From Limimorpha sp051875555 (GTDB lineage Bacteria > Bacteroidota > Bacteroidia > Bacteroidales > F082): a DNA stretch of 64,000 nucleotides. The notes under the pieces are model-generated. The model did not search any database. It was given only the letters and a program-made list of their open reading frames with translations, and was not told the DNA's origin. Positions 26,220 through 35,721 of the stretch are shown piece by piece; the first letter of the stretch is position 1; the number at the start of each line of letters is the position of its first letter. The stretch spans positions 1-64,000 of the forward strand of contig JBJEGZ010000017.1 in assembly GCA_051875555.1 (NCBI GenBank), given 5' to 3'. Made by a program: the position numbers and the translations under genes.

Positions 26220-26897
26220 CATTTCTATAAGGGCATCGCGATAGCTTGCTCCCACCGGAATCTTACTGCCAGCGACGGTCACTGTTGTCTTATCGATATC
26301 CTCAATATAGTTTATTGAAACTATATATGACTTATGGACTCTGACGAAAAGGTCTTTCGGGAGTGTGTCCTCAAGATTTTTCAATGAAAACAACGCCGTG
26401 ACACGTTTCTCCCTGGTATGGAAGGTGACATATTCATGCTGTCCTTCGATAAAAAGCAGGTCGGAATAGTTTATTTTATAAAGCTTATAGTCTGCCTTGA
26501 CCATAATATAGTTATCTGCGGAAGTGCCCACGTTATTACGGCAATGCTCAATAGCCTTGTTTATAGCCTGAAGGAAGCGCGTGAAGTCGAAAGGCTTTAA
26601 CAGATAATCAACCACTCCAAGGCTAAAAGCATCGACTGCATATTCTGAATATGCAGTCGTGAGAATAATAGATGGTTGGTTGTCGATACATTTTAACAAT
26701 TCAAGACCTGTAAGGTCAGGCATCTGAATATCAAGAAGCACGATATCCACTTTTTGGTTTCTAAGGACCTCAATAGCTTTCAGGCCATCAGAGCAACAAT
26801 CCAAAAGATTAAGCGATTCAACTTTCTGCACATATTCCTGCAACAACTTTCTTGCGGGGAACTCATCATCTGCGATCAAAACGTTATACTTCTTCAT
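26211..26897 (-). CDS. LytTR-family response regulator
   Basis: 228 residues. The receiver domain (1-120) has the acidic pair DD (10-11), phosphoacceptor Asp56 in IVLLDIQMP, the TTAYSEYAVDAF segment and Lys in LLKPF. The C-terminal LytTR DNA-binding domain (about 130-228) shows YKINYSDLLFIEGQHEYVTFHTREK and FVRVHKSYIVSINYIEDI. It lies 26 bases downstream of its cognate LytS-like kinase and should be its output. Target genes are unknown; the nearest candidates are trkH and the MscS channel. Confidence 0.94.
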   Translation of the reverse strand: MKKYNVLIADDEFPARKLLQEYVQKVESLNLLDCCSDGLKAIEVLRNQKVDIVLLDIQMPDLTGLELLKCIDNQPSIILTTAYSEYAVDAFSLGVVDYLLKPFDFTRFLQAINKAIEHCRNNVGTSADNYIMVKADYKLYKINYSDLLFIEGQHEYVTFHTREKRVTALFSLKNLEDTLPKDLFVRVHKSYIVSINYIEDIDKTTVTVAGSKIPVGASYRDALIEMLY

Positions 26898-26923
26898 AAT
26901 CAGACCATTAAAGAGTTTTCAAA

Positions 26924-27985
26924 TTATAATTTTATCTTTACTTTAGCTGTGTAAATATTATTTTCATTTTTCACAGAGAAAGAGAAATCATCTTTATAAT
27001 ACAACTTCAATCTTTTTTTAACATTCTCCTGCCCTATTCCGCTTCCAGGTTTCTTGTTGCTTGAGACGAGAGAGTTGCTTATCGTCCTTACCGTATTCTC
27101 AGCGACGAACTCTATGGTGTTTTCATCTTGAAAAATAGAGAAGCGCACAAATCCGTCAGGGTCGTTTTCAATTCTCGAATATTTGAAACTGTTCTCTACC
27201 AGAGGCTGGAAAATCATCGGAGGAATCAGCAGCCCCATGTTTGTAATGTTTTTCTCGAAAGAGATATTACGACGGGACTCATGTTTCATTAGTTGGAAAT
27301 CAATATAGTTGTCGATAAACCTCATCTCCTTATCGAGAGAAATCTTATCCGCCTGGCAGTCAACCATCACATAGCGGAGCATTTCCGACAGTTTCAGCAC
27401 GCTGTCAGGAGCTTTTTCATCATGAGTATAGACAAGCGAATAGATGTTATTCAGTGCGTTAAAAAGGAAGTGAGGATTAATCTGTGACTTCAGGTAGCGC
27501 AACTCCATATTCATATTCTCAATCTTCAGATCATTAGTTAGGCGTTTGGTATCCTGCTCGCATTTCTGAAGGTATGTGATAGCGGAGAACGAAGCCACAA
27601 TAGTATAAATCAGCACCCTGTGGAGGAATTGGTACATTATATCATTATTCTCCAATGAGTGGACCATCGGGAGCAAATCACGCATAACATCAACAACCCT
27701 GAATTGGAAGAACATAAACAAAGCCGAGATGAGGGAAATCATTATCACGTTTGATAAATAAAACAGGAAGCGTTTCCTTTTCTGCAAAAGAAGTCTGACA
27801 AATATCTTCGTCTCAATAAAACTGACCAAAGTCATTGACAGTGTGATAATAAGCGCGTGAATGAAAGAGAATAGGAAGCCCACTCTCAGCATTGAGAAGA
27901 AGAAGAATATAAACACGAGCATCCAAGTAATAAGGTCGTGGTATTTCTCTGTTATGTTAGATAATATTTCCTTAAAGATTTTCAT
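26924..27985 (-). CDS. LytS-like sensor histidine kinase
   Basis: 353 residues. Four transmembrane helices fill residues about 17-140, with no large periplasmic domain. The His_kinase domain starts with LRYLKSQINPHFLFNALNNI, phosphoacceptor His172, and is followed by the ATPase region PPMIFQPLVENSFKYS and a G-rich loop GSGIGQENVKKRL. This is the kinase type that pairs with LytTR regulators; the next gene is one. The start codon lies only seven bases after the -7 box, so the mRNA may be nearly leaderless. Confidence 0.92.
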   Translation of the reverse strand: MKIFKEILSNITEKYHDLITWMLVFIFFFFSMLRVGFLFSFIHALIITLSMTLVSFIETKIFVRLLLQKRKRFLFYLSNVIMISLISALFMFFQFRVVDVMRDLLPMVHSLENNDIMYQFLHRVLIYTIVASFSAITYLQKCEQDTKRLTNDLKIENMNMELRYLKSQINPHFLFNALNNIYSLVYTHDEKAPDSVLKLSEMLRYVMVDCQADKISLDKEMRFIDNYIDFQLMKHESRRNISFEKNITNMGLLIPPMIFQPLVENSFKYSRIENDPDGFVRFSIFQDENTIEFVAENTVRTISNSLVSSNKKPGSGIGQENVKKRLKLYYKDDFSFSVKNENNIYTAKVKIKL

Positions 27986-27992
27986 ACGTTTG

Positions 27993-28025
27993 CAAAAATA
28001 AGACTTTGTTTAAGATGTAAACAAA
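27993..28025 (-). promoter_or_regulatory. Bacteroidota promoter (-33 TTTG and -7 TATTTTTG) for the LytS/LytTR pair
   Basis: On the minus strand TTTG (28022-28025), a 21-base spacer and TATTTTTG (27993-28000). The G of the -7 box is seven bases from the ATG at 27985, so transcription should begin within a few bases of the start codon. Confidence 0.7.
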
Positions 28026-28068
28026 ATTTTCAACAAAACGCATATATAAATCAATAAAACGTCAAATA

Positions 28069-29598
28069 TTATTTTTTGTTCCAGAACGACGGAGTAAAAA
28101 TGATAAGGACGGTGAATATCTCAAGACGGCCTACAAGCATTAGGAAAGACATCACCCACTTCGCCATAGCAGAGATCTCGGAGAATGAGGCCGAGGGGCC
28201 TGTAGAGCCAAAGCCAGGGCCGATGTTACTCAACGCGGTAATGGTGTTAAAGACACTCTCTTCAAACGGGCAGCCAACGATAACGAGCACGATCACGCTA
28301 ACAACACAAAGCATGAGATAATAAAACAGGAAATTCAGTGTTCTCATAAGGATATCGTTTGAGACCACTTCTTTCGACACCCTGACGGTGAACACCGCGC
28401 TTGGATGAAGCATTTGCTTTATAGTGTTTCTGAAAGATTTTAGGCAGATGACAAAACGTATCAGCTTAACACCTCCTGAGGTAGAGCCAGCGCAGGCGCC
28501 ACTTATCATCAGCAGGAATGTCGGAATGACGAAAAGCCCGCCCCACAGGCAATAGTCATAGCAAGAGCCTTGGTAACCCGTAGATGTGATAATGGTCGCG
28601 ACATGGAACAAGGAGGTGCGGAAACGGGCCTCGAATGACGCGTCGGGATAAGAGGACACATCGGTACAGACATTCTCGACACTCGGGGCTATATAGAATA
28701 AGGAACAAATGATAATTACGCCGGCAGCCACAGCGCCCAAGAACCAATGCAACTCCTCATTTTTCGCGAACACCCCATAATCGCCTCTAAACAAGAAATA
28801 ATAAAGTGAGAAATTTATCCCCGCTAAAAGCATGAAGATGGAGCAAGCATACTCTAAATATTTGGAGTTGTAATAACCTATACTTGACTGGTGGGTACTG
28901 AATCCGCCGCTCGACATTGTGGTAAAGGCATGGCACACAGCATCGTATAAGTTCATCGGGCCAGCCCAATACACGAGGGCGCACACAATAGTAAGCAAGA
29001 TATAAATCCCCCACAGGCGACGGGCTGTGACAGCCATCTTAGGATGCAGTTTCTGGACACCGATGCCGCTTGTCTCAGCCGAGAAAAGCATCGTCTTGTT
29101 AGAGTTCTTGTTCATAGCCGGGATAAAGGCGAGGAACAGCACGATGATACCCAAACCGCCGAGCCATTGGATAATGCTCCTCCAGAAAAGGATACCGTGA
29201 GGCTGGGAATCAATATTGTTCATGATAGTGGCTCCTGTTGTGGTAAATCCAGACATCGACTCGAAAAACGCGTCAGTGATGTTATCTATCGCGCCGGTGA
29301 AGATGAAAGGCAGCATCCCGAAAACAGCGAACAGCACCCACGTCATCGTCACCACAATAAACGAGTCCTTCATGGTAAGGCTGTTAATCTTGACCTCCTC
29401 GGTATTATCTTTCTTCGCCTTATCCTTACCGGCTGAAAGAAGTATGAATCCGAAAATACCTGTCACCATTGTGGAAGCGAGCAGAGACAAAACGTCCTTC
29501 TCCCCCGCCGTGATATTATAATAGAAAGCCACTATCGAGGCTATCAACATGAAAAACGCCTCGATAAGGACAAACACACCATAAATCCTAGCCTTCAT
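28069..29598 (-). CDS. trkH: TrkH-family potassium uptake protein
   Basis: 509-residue polytopic membrane protein with the four-fold MPM architecture of TrkH/KtrB K+ channels. Selectivity-loop segments are visible: SGFTTTGATIM, MSSGGFSTHQ, TSTGYQGSC and ALSNIGPGFGSTGP. It is the membrane pore of the Trk system and normally needs a TrkA NAD-binding ring subunit, which is not in this window. The frame extends to a TTG at 29619 that lies inside the promoter; ATG 29598 (MKARIYGVFVLIEAFF) is preferred. It is upstream of the kinase promoter, so probably a separate unit. Confidence 0.92.
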   Translation of the reverse strand: MKARIYGVFVLIEAFFMLIASIVAFYYNITAGEKDVLSLLASTMVTGIFGFILLSAGKDKAKKDNTEEVKINSLTMKDSFIVVTMTWVLFAVFGMLPFIFTGAIDNITDAFFESMSGFTTTGATIMNNIDSQPHGILFWRSIIQWLGGLGIIVLFLAFIPAMNKNSNKTMLFSAETSGIGVQKLHPKMAVTARRLWGIYILLTIVCALVYWAGPMNLYDAVCHAFTTMSSGGFSTHQSSIGYYNSKYLEYACSIFMLLAGINFSLYYFLFRGDYGVFAKNEELHWFLGAVAAGVIIICSLFYIAPSVENVCTDVSSYPDASFEARFRTSLFHVATIITSTGYQGSCYDYCLWGGLFVIPTFLLMISGACAGSTSGGVKLIRFVICLKSFRNTIKQMLHPSAVFTVRVSKEVVSNDILMRTLNFLFYYLMLCVVSVIVLVIVGCPFEESVFNTITALSNIGPGFGSTGPSASFSEISAMAKWVMSFLMLVGRLEIFTVLIIFTPSFWNKK

Positions 29599-29616
29599 AA
29601 ACCATATTTTTTCTCG

Positions 29617-29624
29617 CAAAAATA
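29617..29624 (-). promoter_or_regulatory. Bacteroidota -7 box for trkH
   Basis: TATTTTTG on the minus strand, 18 bases from ATG 29598; the TTG that could open the frame further upstream is part of this box. Confidence 0.65.
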
Positions 29625-29787
29625 AAGTTTTTTTCCATATCAGAATTAAGAAATGTTTAAGAAACTAAAATATCAGGGGAATGTTGATATTTCCCCATTT
29701 CATTGAAAATGGAAAAACATTCGTTGAAACAACAAAAAACGTCATTGAATAATTGTTTTTATCTTAAAATCATTGCCAATTATTGAG

Positions 29788-29795
29788 TACTTTTG
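29788..29795 (+). promoter_or_regulatory. Bacteroidota -7 box for the RND efflux operon
   Basis: TACTTTTG, 39 bases before ATG 29835. The TTG within it would open a longer frame but falls in the promoter. Confidence 0.65.
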
Positions 29796-29834
29796 CACGT
29801 TAAAAAAGTACGCAAACAAGAAAACACTATCAAT

Positions 29835-31166
29835 ATGTCAAAAAACAAATGTATCATCTCAACACTTATCTTGTCGTGTCTCCTATTAATTAATGAGAGA
29901 GCGGCAGCTCAGCAGGAGCAGGATTCAATCATCATTAGTTTAAACCAGGCGATTGAGATAGCACTTGAGGAAAGTAACAGCATCCATATCGCCGACCTCA
30001 CTATTCAGAAGACAGGATATGCGAAAAAAGGCACCTACGCCTCACTTTATCCAAACATTAACGCAAGCGGAAGTTATCAAAGGACATTGAAAAAACAAGT
30101 CATGGCGATGGAGCTTCCCGGACAGTCTCCTATGGAAATCGCCGTAGGTAAATGGAACAACGTAAATTTAGGTGTCAACGCAAGCATGCCGGTAATCAAC
30201 GCACAGCTTTGGCAGAGCCTGAAGTTATCGTCTTTAAACGTAGAGATGGCCGTCGAACAGGCACGCTCATCAAAAATCTCCATGATCGCAAAGGTGAAAC
30301 AGTCGTATTACGCAGTCTTACTCGCCCAAGAGATGTACGATGTGTATAAAGAAGTTTACGACAACGCTAAAAACAATTTCGACCAAGCGCAAAAGAAATA
30401 CAACGCAGGCAAACTATCTGAGTATGAGTATCTTAGGGCACAGGTAAATGTCAGCAACGCCGAGCCGAACGTTTACAGCGCATTGGCAGCCATCGACCTC
30501 GCCATCTGGCAGTTGAAGGCCGTCATGGGAATAGACCTGTCAACAAAAATAGGGATTTCCGGCAACCTTGACGAGTATAAAGACGAGATGTTAGTTTATA
30601 ACTTTAACGACACCATCGACCTCAACAACAACTCATCACTCATTCAGTTAGATATGCAGGAGAAACAGGTGGATCTTTCGTTAAAGATGACAAAATTCCA
30701 ATACATTCCTACATTATCTGCTGCATTCTCATACAATTACATAGCAATGGGCGACAACTTCGACATGATTTGGAACCCTTATTCAACACTCGGAGTCACC
30801 CTCAGCATACCAATCTTTGACGGATTCTCCAAACACAACAGCATCAAGCAGTCAAAAGTATCGAAAGACATCATCAAGCTGAACAGGGAGGACACGGAGA
30901 GGAACCTGAACATCGCGGTAAAGAACTACAGCAACCAGATGTCAACATACATGAAGAACTACAATGCGGCAGAATCGACCCTTGAGATGGCGCAGAAAAG
31001 TTACGACATCGCGTCAAAGATGTATGAGTTAGGTAAAGCGACCCTTGTAGAACTTAACGACGCACAACTCGCCTTGGTACAGGCACAACTGACTAAAAGC
31101 CAGGCAATATACAACTTCATGGTAGCTAAAGCGTCACTCAATGAGATAGCAGGTTTGGAATATTAA
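29835..31166 (+). CDS. TolC-family outer-membrane efflux protein
   Basis: 443 residues, signal peptide cleaved near RAAAQQEQ (about residue 27). Two outer-membrane efflux repeats follow, each with long alpha-helical hairpins (LNQAIEIALEESNSIHIADLTIQKT; YDNAKNNFDQAQKKYNAGKLSEYEYLRAQVNVSNAE; YELGKATLVELNDAQLALVQAQLTKSQAIYNFMVAKASLNE). It forms the outer-membrane exit duct of a tripartite pump; the adaptor and RND pump follow in the same operon. ATG 29835 gives the signal peptide, whereas the frame's earlier TTG lies in the promoter. Confidence 0.93.
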   Translation: MSKNKCIISTLILSCLLLINERAAAQQEQDSIIISLNQAIEIALEESNSIHIADLTIQKTGYAKKGTYASLYPNINASGSYQRTLKKQVMAMELPGQSPMEIAVGKWNNVNLGVNASMPVINAQLWQSLKLSSLNVEMAVEQARSSKISMIAKVKQSYYAVLLAQEMYDVYKEVYDNAKNNFDQAQKKYNAGKLSEYEYLRAQVNVSNAEPNVYSALAAIDLAIWQLKAVMGIDLSTKIGISGNLDEYKDEMLVYNFNDTIDLNNNSSLIQLDMQEKQVDLSLKMTKFQYIPTLSAAFSYNYIAMGDNFDMIWNPYSTLGVTLSIPIFDGFSKHNSIKQSKVSKDIIKLNREDTERNLNIAVKNYSNQMSTYMKNYNAAESTLEMAQKSYDIASKMYELGKATLVELNDAQLALVQAQLTKSQAIYNFMVAKASLNEIAGLEY

Positions 31167-31191
31167 TAAGAAATTAAAAATCAGTAGAATA

Positions 31192-32214
31192 ATGAAAAAG
31201 CTTAATACAATTTTTGCAGCTTGCGCCACTATGGCGTTGATTTCATGTGGACAGCCACAGCAGGAAAACGCGCAGAACGAGGCCGTCCAGGAGAAGCCTA
31301 AAGTAAAGGTAGAGAGAGTCAATGCGGAATATGTCCCACAACTCTCAGTGTATCCTACAACGATAGAGGCAGACATTGTAAACAACATCGCGCCACAGTC
31401 GGCGCTGCGTATCGGTAAGATCTTAGTTGAGATAGGCGACAACGTCAAGGCCGGCCAGACACTCGCATACATGGATATGATAAACCTCGACAAAGCATTC
31501 TTACAGATGGTCAACGACTCTATCGAATACGGCAGAATCAAACAGCTTTATGAGATTGGGGCGACATCTCAATCAGATTATGAAGCAATGACATTGAAGT
31601 ACGATGTATCAAGAAAGACATACAAGAACCTCTTGGAAAACACAATCTTAACGAGTCCTACCGACGGTGTTGTGACAGCGAGGAACTACGATGAGGGCGA
31701 TATGTACTCTATGTCGCAGCCTCTTTTCGTGATCCAGAAAATCGACAAGGTGAAGATGCTTGTAAACGTTTCGGAAAGCATGTTCTCAAAGATTCACAAA
31801 GGCATGGATGCGGAGATTCGCACCGAGGCATACGGCGACAAGGTCTTCAACGGCAAAATAGACCTAATATATCCTACAATCGACTCAAAGACACACACTT
31901 TCCCGGTTGAAATAAACTTCATCAACAAAGATCTCGAGCTACGTCCAGGAATGTTCGCACGTGTTACTATTAATTTCGGTGATAATTACAGGGTTGTGGT
32001 TCCAGACAAGGCAGTGATCAAACAAGTAGGTTCAGGCGAGCAATATGTTTATGTTCTGAACGAGGACGGCACGGTGAAGTACAATGCTGTAGAGCTTGGC
32101 CGTAGGATGGGCGACAAATACGAGGTCATAAGCGGCATCGAAGAGAACACCGCAATTGTGACTTCAGGTCAGACTAGATTAAAGAACGGAATACAGGTTG
32201 AGGTAGTAAAATAA
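31192..32214 (+). CDS. RND efflux periplasmic adaptor (membrane fusion protein), lipoprotein
   Basis: 340 residues with a lipoprotein signal (MALISCGQPQ, Cys about 19). The lipoyl half-motifs RIGKILVEIGDNVKAGQTLAYMD and GVVTARNYDEGDMYSMSQPLFVI flank a short helical hairpin (FLQMVNDSIEYGRIKQLYEIGATSQSDYEAMTLKYDVSRKTYKNLL), followed by beta-barrel (LVNVSESMFSKIHKGMDAEI) and membrane-proximal domains (VVVPDKAVIKQVGSGEQYVYVL). It links the RND pump with TolC. It begins 25 bases after the TolC-like gene and ends 8 bases before the pump gene. Confidence 0.94.
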   Translation: MKKLNTIFAACATMALISCGQPQQENAQNEAVQEKPKVKVERVNAEYVPQLSVYPTTIEADIVNNIAPQSALRIGKILVEIGDNVKAGQTLAYMDMINLDKAFLQMVNDSIEYGRIKQLYEIGATSQSDYEAMTLKYDVSRKTYKNLLENTILTSPTDGVVTARNYDEGDMYSMSQPLFVIQKIDKVKMLVNVSESMFSKIHKGMDAEIRTEAYGDKVFNGKIDLIYPTIDSKTHTFPVEINFINKDLELRPGMFARVTINFGDNYRVVVPDKAVIKQVGSGEQYVYVLNEDGTVKYNAVELGRRMGDKYEVISGIEENTAIVTSGQTRLKNGIQVEVVK

Positions 32215-32222
32215 ATCGAATC

Positions 32223-35200
32223 ATGAGTTTATATAGAAAATCCGTCAATCATCCTGTAACGGTGTCACTGGTGTTCGTGACAATTGCAATTTTGGGAATC
32301 TTCGCTCTCAGCAAACTGTCAATCAACCTTTTCCCAGATATGGGAGAGAACACTATTATGGTAATGACATCATATTCAGGTGCAAGTGCCGCTGATATTG
32401 AGACCAATATCACTAAAACCTTGGAAAACACCTTAAATGGTGTCAGTGAGTTGAAGCACTTATCATCTTCGTCTAAGGAGAATGTCTCCGTCATCTCCCT
32501 GCAGTTCGAGTACGGTATTGATATTGACGAGGCGACAAATGATGTCAGAGACAAACTCGACATGGTGAAGCAATACCTGCCCGAGGGTGCTGGAACACCT
32601 ACTATTTTCAAATTCAACATGGAAGATATGCCTATCATGTTGCTATCCGCGACAGCAGAGGAGAGTCTTCCGGGCTTGGACAAAATACTCGATGACAAGT
32701 TAGCGACACCATTGGCAAGGGTCTCCGGCGTTGGTACCGTATCGGTCTCCGGAGCTCCAAAACGTGAGATTCAGGTTTTCGTAGACCCTAACAAGTTAGA
32801 GGCTTATGGTTTAACAGTAGAGCAGATTTCTTCAGCCTTGGCGTCAGAGAACAAAAACACCCCGGCTGGAAATATCGACATAGGGTCCAACACTTACGCA
32901 GTCAGAGTGGAAAAGGAGTTCAAGTCGGCAAACGAGATGCTGAACGTTGTAGTAGGCTCTTCCAACGGGAAGCCTATCTACCTTAAAGATGTCGCTATCG
33001 TCAATGATGGCGAGCAAGAGCGTTTGCAGAAGGTCTATACCAACATGGTGCAAGGCGCTATGATTACAATTCAGAAACAAACCGACGCTAATGCCGTAAA
33101 AGTTTCTAACGGAATCAAACGCGAACTCAAGAGAATAGAGAAAGACCTTCCTTCCGACATCAAAGTTAGCATCATTACTGATAGTTCCGACAATATCGTC
33201 AACACCATCAACTCATTAAAAGACACCATCTTAACGACATTCTTCATCGTTATGCTCGTTGTCTTCATCTTCCTTGGCAGATGGAGGGCGACAGTCATCA
33301 TTGTTCTTTCAATACCTATTTCATTAGTAGCGTCAGTAATATACCTTTTCGCGACAGGAAACACTTTGAATATCATCTCCATGAGTGCATTGACCATCGC
33401 AATAGGTATGGTTGTTGACGACGCTATTGTTGTTTTGGAGAACATCACTTCACAAATCGACAAGAAAGTCAAGCCAAAAGAAGCGGCAGTGCATGCCACA
33501 CAAGAGGTTTCTATTTCCGTTATCGCGTCAACGCTCACAATGTTGGCGGTGTTCCTCCCTCTCACCATGGTCAGTGGCACTGTCGGAGCGTTCTTCAACC
33601 AACTCGGCTGGATTGTCAGCATCATCATGATTGTGTCAACATCAGCGGCTCTTACATTAGTTCCGATGATGTGCTCAAAGATGCTGAAACAAGATCCAGG
33701 CACCCATAAATGGCACCAGTTCTTCTTCAAACCAATCAACAGCGCGCTTGATGCCTTAAGCCGCGGCTACGGACGTCTTATCAATTGGGCTGTAACACAT
33801 CGTGCTGCTGTGATTGTCATAGCTATCGTCGTATTCGTCTCAACAATAATGCTCACCGTTCCAGGGATGAAGACGGAATACATGCCAAGCATGGACATGG
33901 GACGACTCTCTATCAGTATCGAGTTACCTGTTGGCACACAAGAAGACATTACAGGCCAATTAGGCGCAGAACTCGCCGAGAAATACATGAAAGAGATTCC
34001 TGAATTAAAAATCATCAACTACAATTATGGTGTAGCTGACGAGGATAATGCTTTCGCCTCGATGAAAACCAACGGCTCTCATATCCTCAGCATGAACCTC
34101 AACCTCGGAAGGAAGACAGAGCGTAACAGAAGCACCCAGGAAATAGCCGAGTTGATACGTAAAGACCTCAAGGGCAACACTTTGATAAAGAAATACAACG
34201 TTTCAGAAGGTATGGGAATGGGTTCTACAACAAGCGTAAAACTTGAGATTTACGGATATGACTTCAACACTTCCGACCAAATAGCAAGAGATATCGCAGC
34301 TAAGATGGGTGAGTCCGACGTCATCTCACAGGTCCTTATCAGCCGTGACGAATACACTCCTGAGATACATGTCGATTTCGACCGCGAGAAACTTATGCTT
34401 AACGGCATCAATATCACAACAGCATCTCAATATGTACGAAATAGGATTAACGGCTCTATCATGACATTCTTCCGCGAGGACGGTGACGAGTATAACATCA
34501 GAGTCAGATACGCACCTGAGTTCAGGACAAGCATTGAAGACATTGAGAACATTGTTCTTTACGGTGGCGCGGGACAAGCTGTTAGACTTAGCGAGGTGGC
34601 GAAAATCGTAGAAGGACATACACCTCCTACTATTGAGAGAAAAGACCGTGAACGTATTGTGACTATTACCGGCATTGTAGCAAAGGGTTATGCTTTAAGT
34701 GACGCTGTCTCAATATCACAGAAATGCATTAACGAGGCTGATATCCCATCAGAATTCCTTGTCAAGATTGCCGGTGACTATGAGGACCAGCAAGATGCAT
34801 TCTCCGATATGTTTACGCTTATATTCCTCATCATCATACTTGTATATGTCGTTATGGCATCACAGTTCGAATCCTTACTCGACCCATTCGTCATCATGTT
34901 CTCAGTGCCGTTCGCTATCACAGGCGTACTTATCGGCATAAGGGTTCACGGCTTAGCAATGGGTGTTATGGCGTTAATTGGTGTCATGATTCTTATGGGT
35001 ATCGTTGTTAAGAACGGTATCGTTCTTATCGACTACACAAGGCTCTGTCTCGAACGCGGTATGAGCGTCAACGAATCAGTTGTGACAGCATCGCGCCAAC
35101 GTCTCCGTCCTATCTTAATGACAACACTCACAACAGTGCTCGGTATGATTCCTCTCGCCGCAGGTTCTGGCGAAGGCGCTGAGATGTGGAACGGCCTTGG

Positions 35201-35336
35201 CGTTGTAGTGGCTTGGGGTCTTTCAATCTCAACACTTATCACACTCATACTTATCCCAACACTGTACGCAATATTTATTTCAAGAAGAATTAAGAGACAA
35301 GAGAGAAAAGCAGCGAGACTCGCTTTAAAAAACTAA
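32223..35336 (+). CDS. RND-family efflux pump (AcrB/HAE-1 class)
   Basis: 1037 residues, the usual size. Twelve transmembrane helices in two repeats: TM1 near the N-terminus, a large periplasmic porter loop (about 35-330), TM2-6 with the proton-relay motif AIGMVVDDAIVVLENI in TM4 (two adjacent Asp), a second porter loop and TM8-12 with VMILMGIVVKNGIVLIDYTR. It exports small hydrophobic compounds using the proton gradient. Substrate cannot be read from sequence. It is the third gene of the operon, followed 11 bases later by the PG0541-type gene. Confidence 0.96.
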   Translation: MSLYRKSVNHPVTVSLVFVTIAILGIFALSKLSINLFPDMGENTIMVMTSYSGASAADIETNITKTLENTLNGVSELKHLSSSSKENVSVISLQFEYGIDIDEATNDVRDKLDMVKQYLPEGAGTPTIFKFNMEDMPIMLLSATAEESLPGLDKILDDKLATPLARVSGVGTVSVSGAPKREIQVFVDPNKLEAYGLTVEQISSALASENKNTPAGNIDIGSNTYAVRVEKEFKSANEMLNVVVGSSNGKPIYLKDVAIVNDGEQERLQKVYTNMVQGAMITIQKQTDANAVKVSNGIKRELKRIEKDLPSDIKVSIITDSSDNIVNTINSLKDTILTTFFIVMLVVFIFLGRWRATVIIVLSIPISLVASVIYLFATGNTLNIISMSALTIAIGMVVDDAIVVLENITSQIDKKVKPKEAAVHATQEVSISVIASTLTMLAVFLPLTMVSGTVGAFFNQLGWIVSIIMIVSTSAALTLVPMMCSKMLKQDPGTHKWHQFFFKPINSALDALSRGYGRLINWAVTHRAAVIVIAIVVFVSTIMLTVPGMKTEYMPSMDMGRLSISIELPVGTQEDITGQLGAELAEKYMKEIPELKIINYNYGVADEDNAFASMKTNGSHILSMNLNLGRKTERNRSTQEIAELIRKDLKGNTLIKKYNVSEGMGMGSTTSVKLEIYGYDFNTSDQIARDIAAKMGESDVISQVLISRDEYTPEIHVDFDREKLMLNGINITTASQYVRNRINGSIMTFFREDGDEYNIRVRYAPEFRTSIEDIENIVLYGGAGQAVRLSEVAKIVEGHTPPTIERKDRERIVTITGIVAKGYALSDAVSISQKCINEADIPSEFLVKIAGDYEDQQDAFSDMFTLIFLIIILVYVVMASQFESLLDPFVIMFSVPFAITGVLIGIRVHGLAMGVMALIGVMILMGIVVKNGIVLIDYTRLCLERGMSVNESVVTASRQRLRPILMTTLTTVLGMIPLAAGSGEGAEMWNGLGVVVAWGLSISTLITLILIPTLYAIFISRRIKRQERKAARLALKN

Positions 35337-35347
35337 AACACTGAAAA

Positions 35348-35641
35348 ATGACAGCAATATTCATCGCCTATAATCAGGCATATTACGAAGAGATCTCCCA
35401 ACTCCTTGAGAAACAAGGAGTAAGGGGGTTCACAAAATGGAACGAGATTACCGGTAGAGGAAGTGATACAGGAGAACCGCACTTCGGCACCCACACATGG
35501 CCAACGTTCAACGACGCTATCCTCACCTTCGTTGATGACGACAAGGTAGATAATGTCATGAATGAACTGCATAATCACGACAATGCTACGGCAGAGTTAG
35601 GATTAAGGGCGTTCGCTTGGAAGATAGACCGCTCTATATAG
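35348..35641 (+). CDS. PG0541-family transporter-associated small protein
   Basis: 97 residues, no signal peptide, resembling the small proteins that accompany RND operons in Bacteroidales (named after Porphyromonas PG0541). The pattern MTAIFIAYNQAYYEEISQLLEKQGVRGFTKWNEITGRG, a glycine-rich middle, then PTFNDAILTFVDDDKVDNVMNELH fits a ferredoxin-like/PII-like fold. It sits 11 bases after the pump gene and before a strong terminator, so it is part of the efflux unit. A PII-type sensing or regulatory role for the pump is an inference. Confidence 0.78.
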   Translation: MTAIFIAYNQAYYEEISQLLEKQGVRGFTKWNEITGRGSDTGEPHFGTHTWPTFNDAILTFVDDDKVDNVMNELHNHDNATAELGLRAFAWKIDRSI

Positions 35642-35661
35642 TCAGTCTCAAATAAAAAAAC

Positions 35662-35702
35662 AGAGTGTGTGCCGTCAGTAAACTGATACACACACTCTTT
35701 CT
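35662..35702. terminator. Bidirectional intrinsic terminator
   Basis: AGAGTGTGTG (35662-35671) pairs with CACACACTCT (35689-35698), with an inner TCAGT/ACTGA helix in the loop. T's follow on the plus strand and an A-run precedes it (T's on the minus strand), so it can end both the efflux operon and the convergent epimerase gene. Confidence 0.9.
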
Positions 35703-35721
35703 TTTTGATATTCAGAAAAGA

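Noticed and set aside
33071..33739. 222-codon minus-strand frame inside the RND pump gene
   Set aside because: Antisense shadow, methionine- and threonine-rich owing to the transmembrane codons on the opposite strand.
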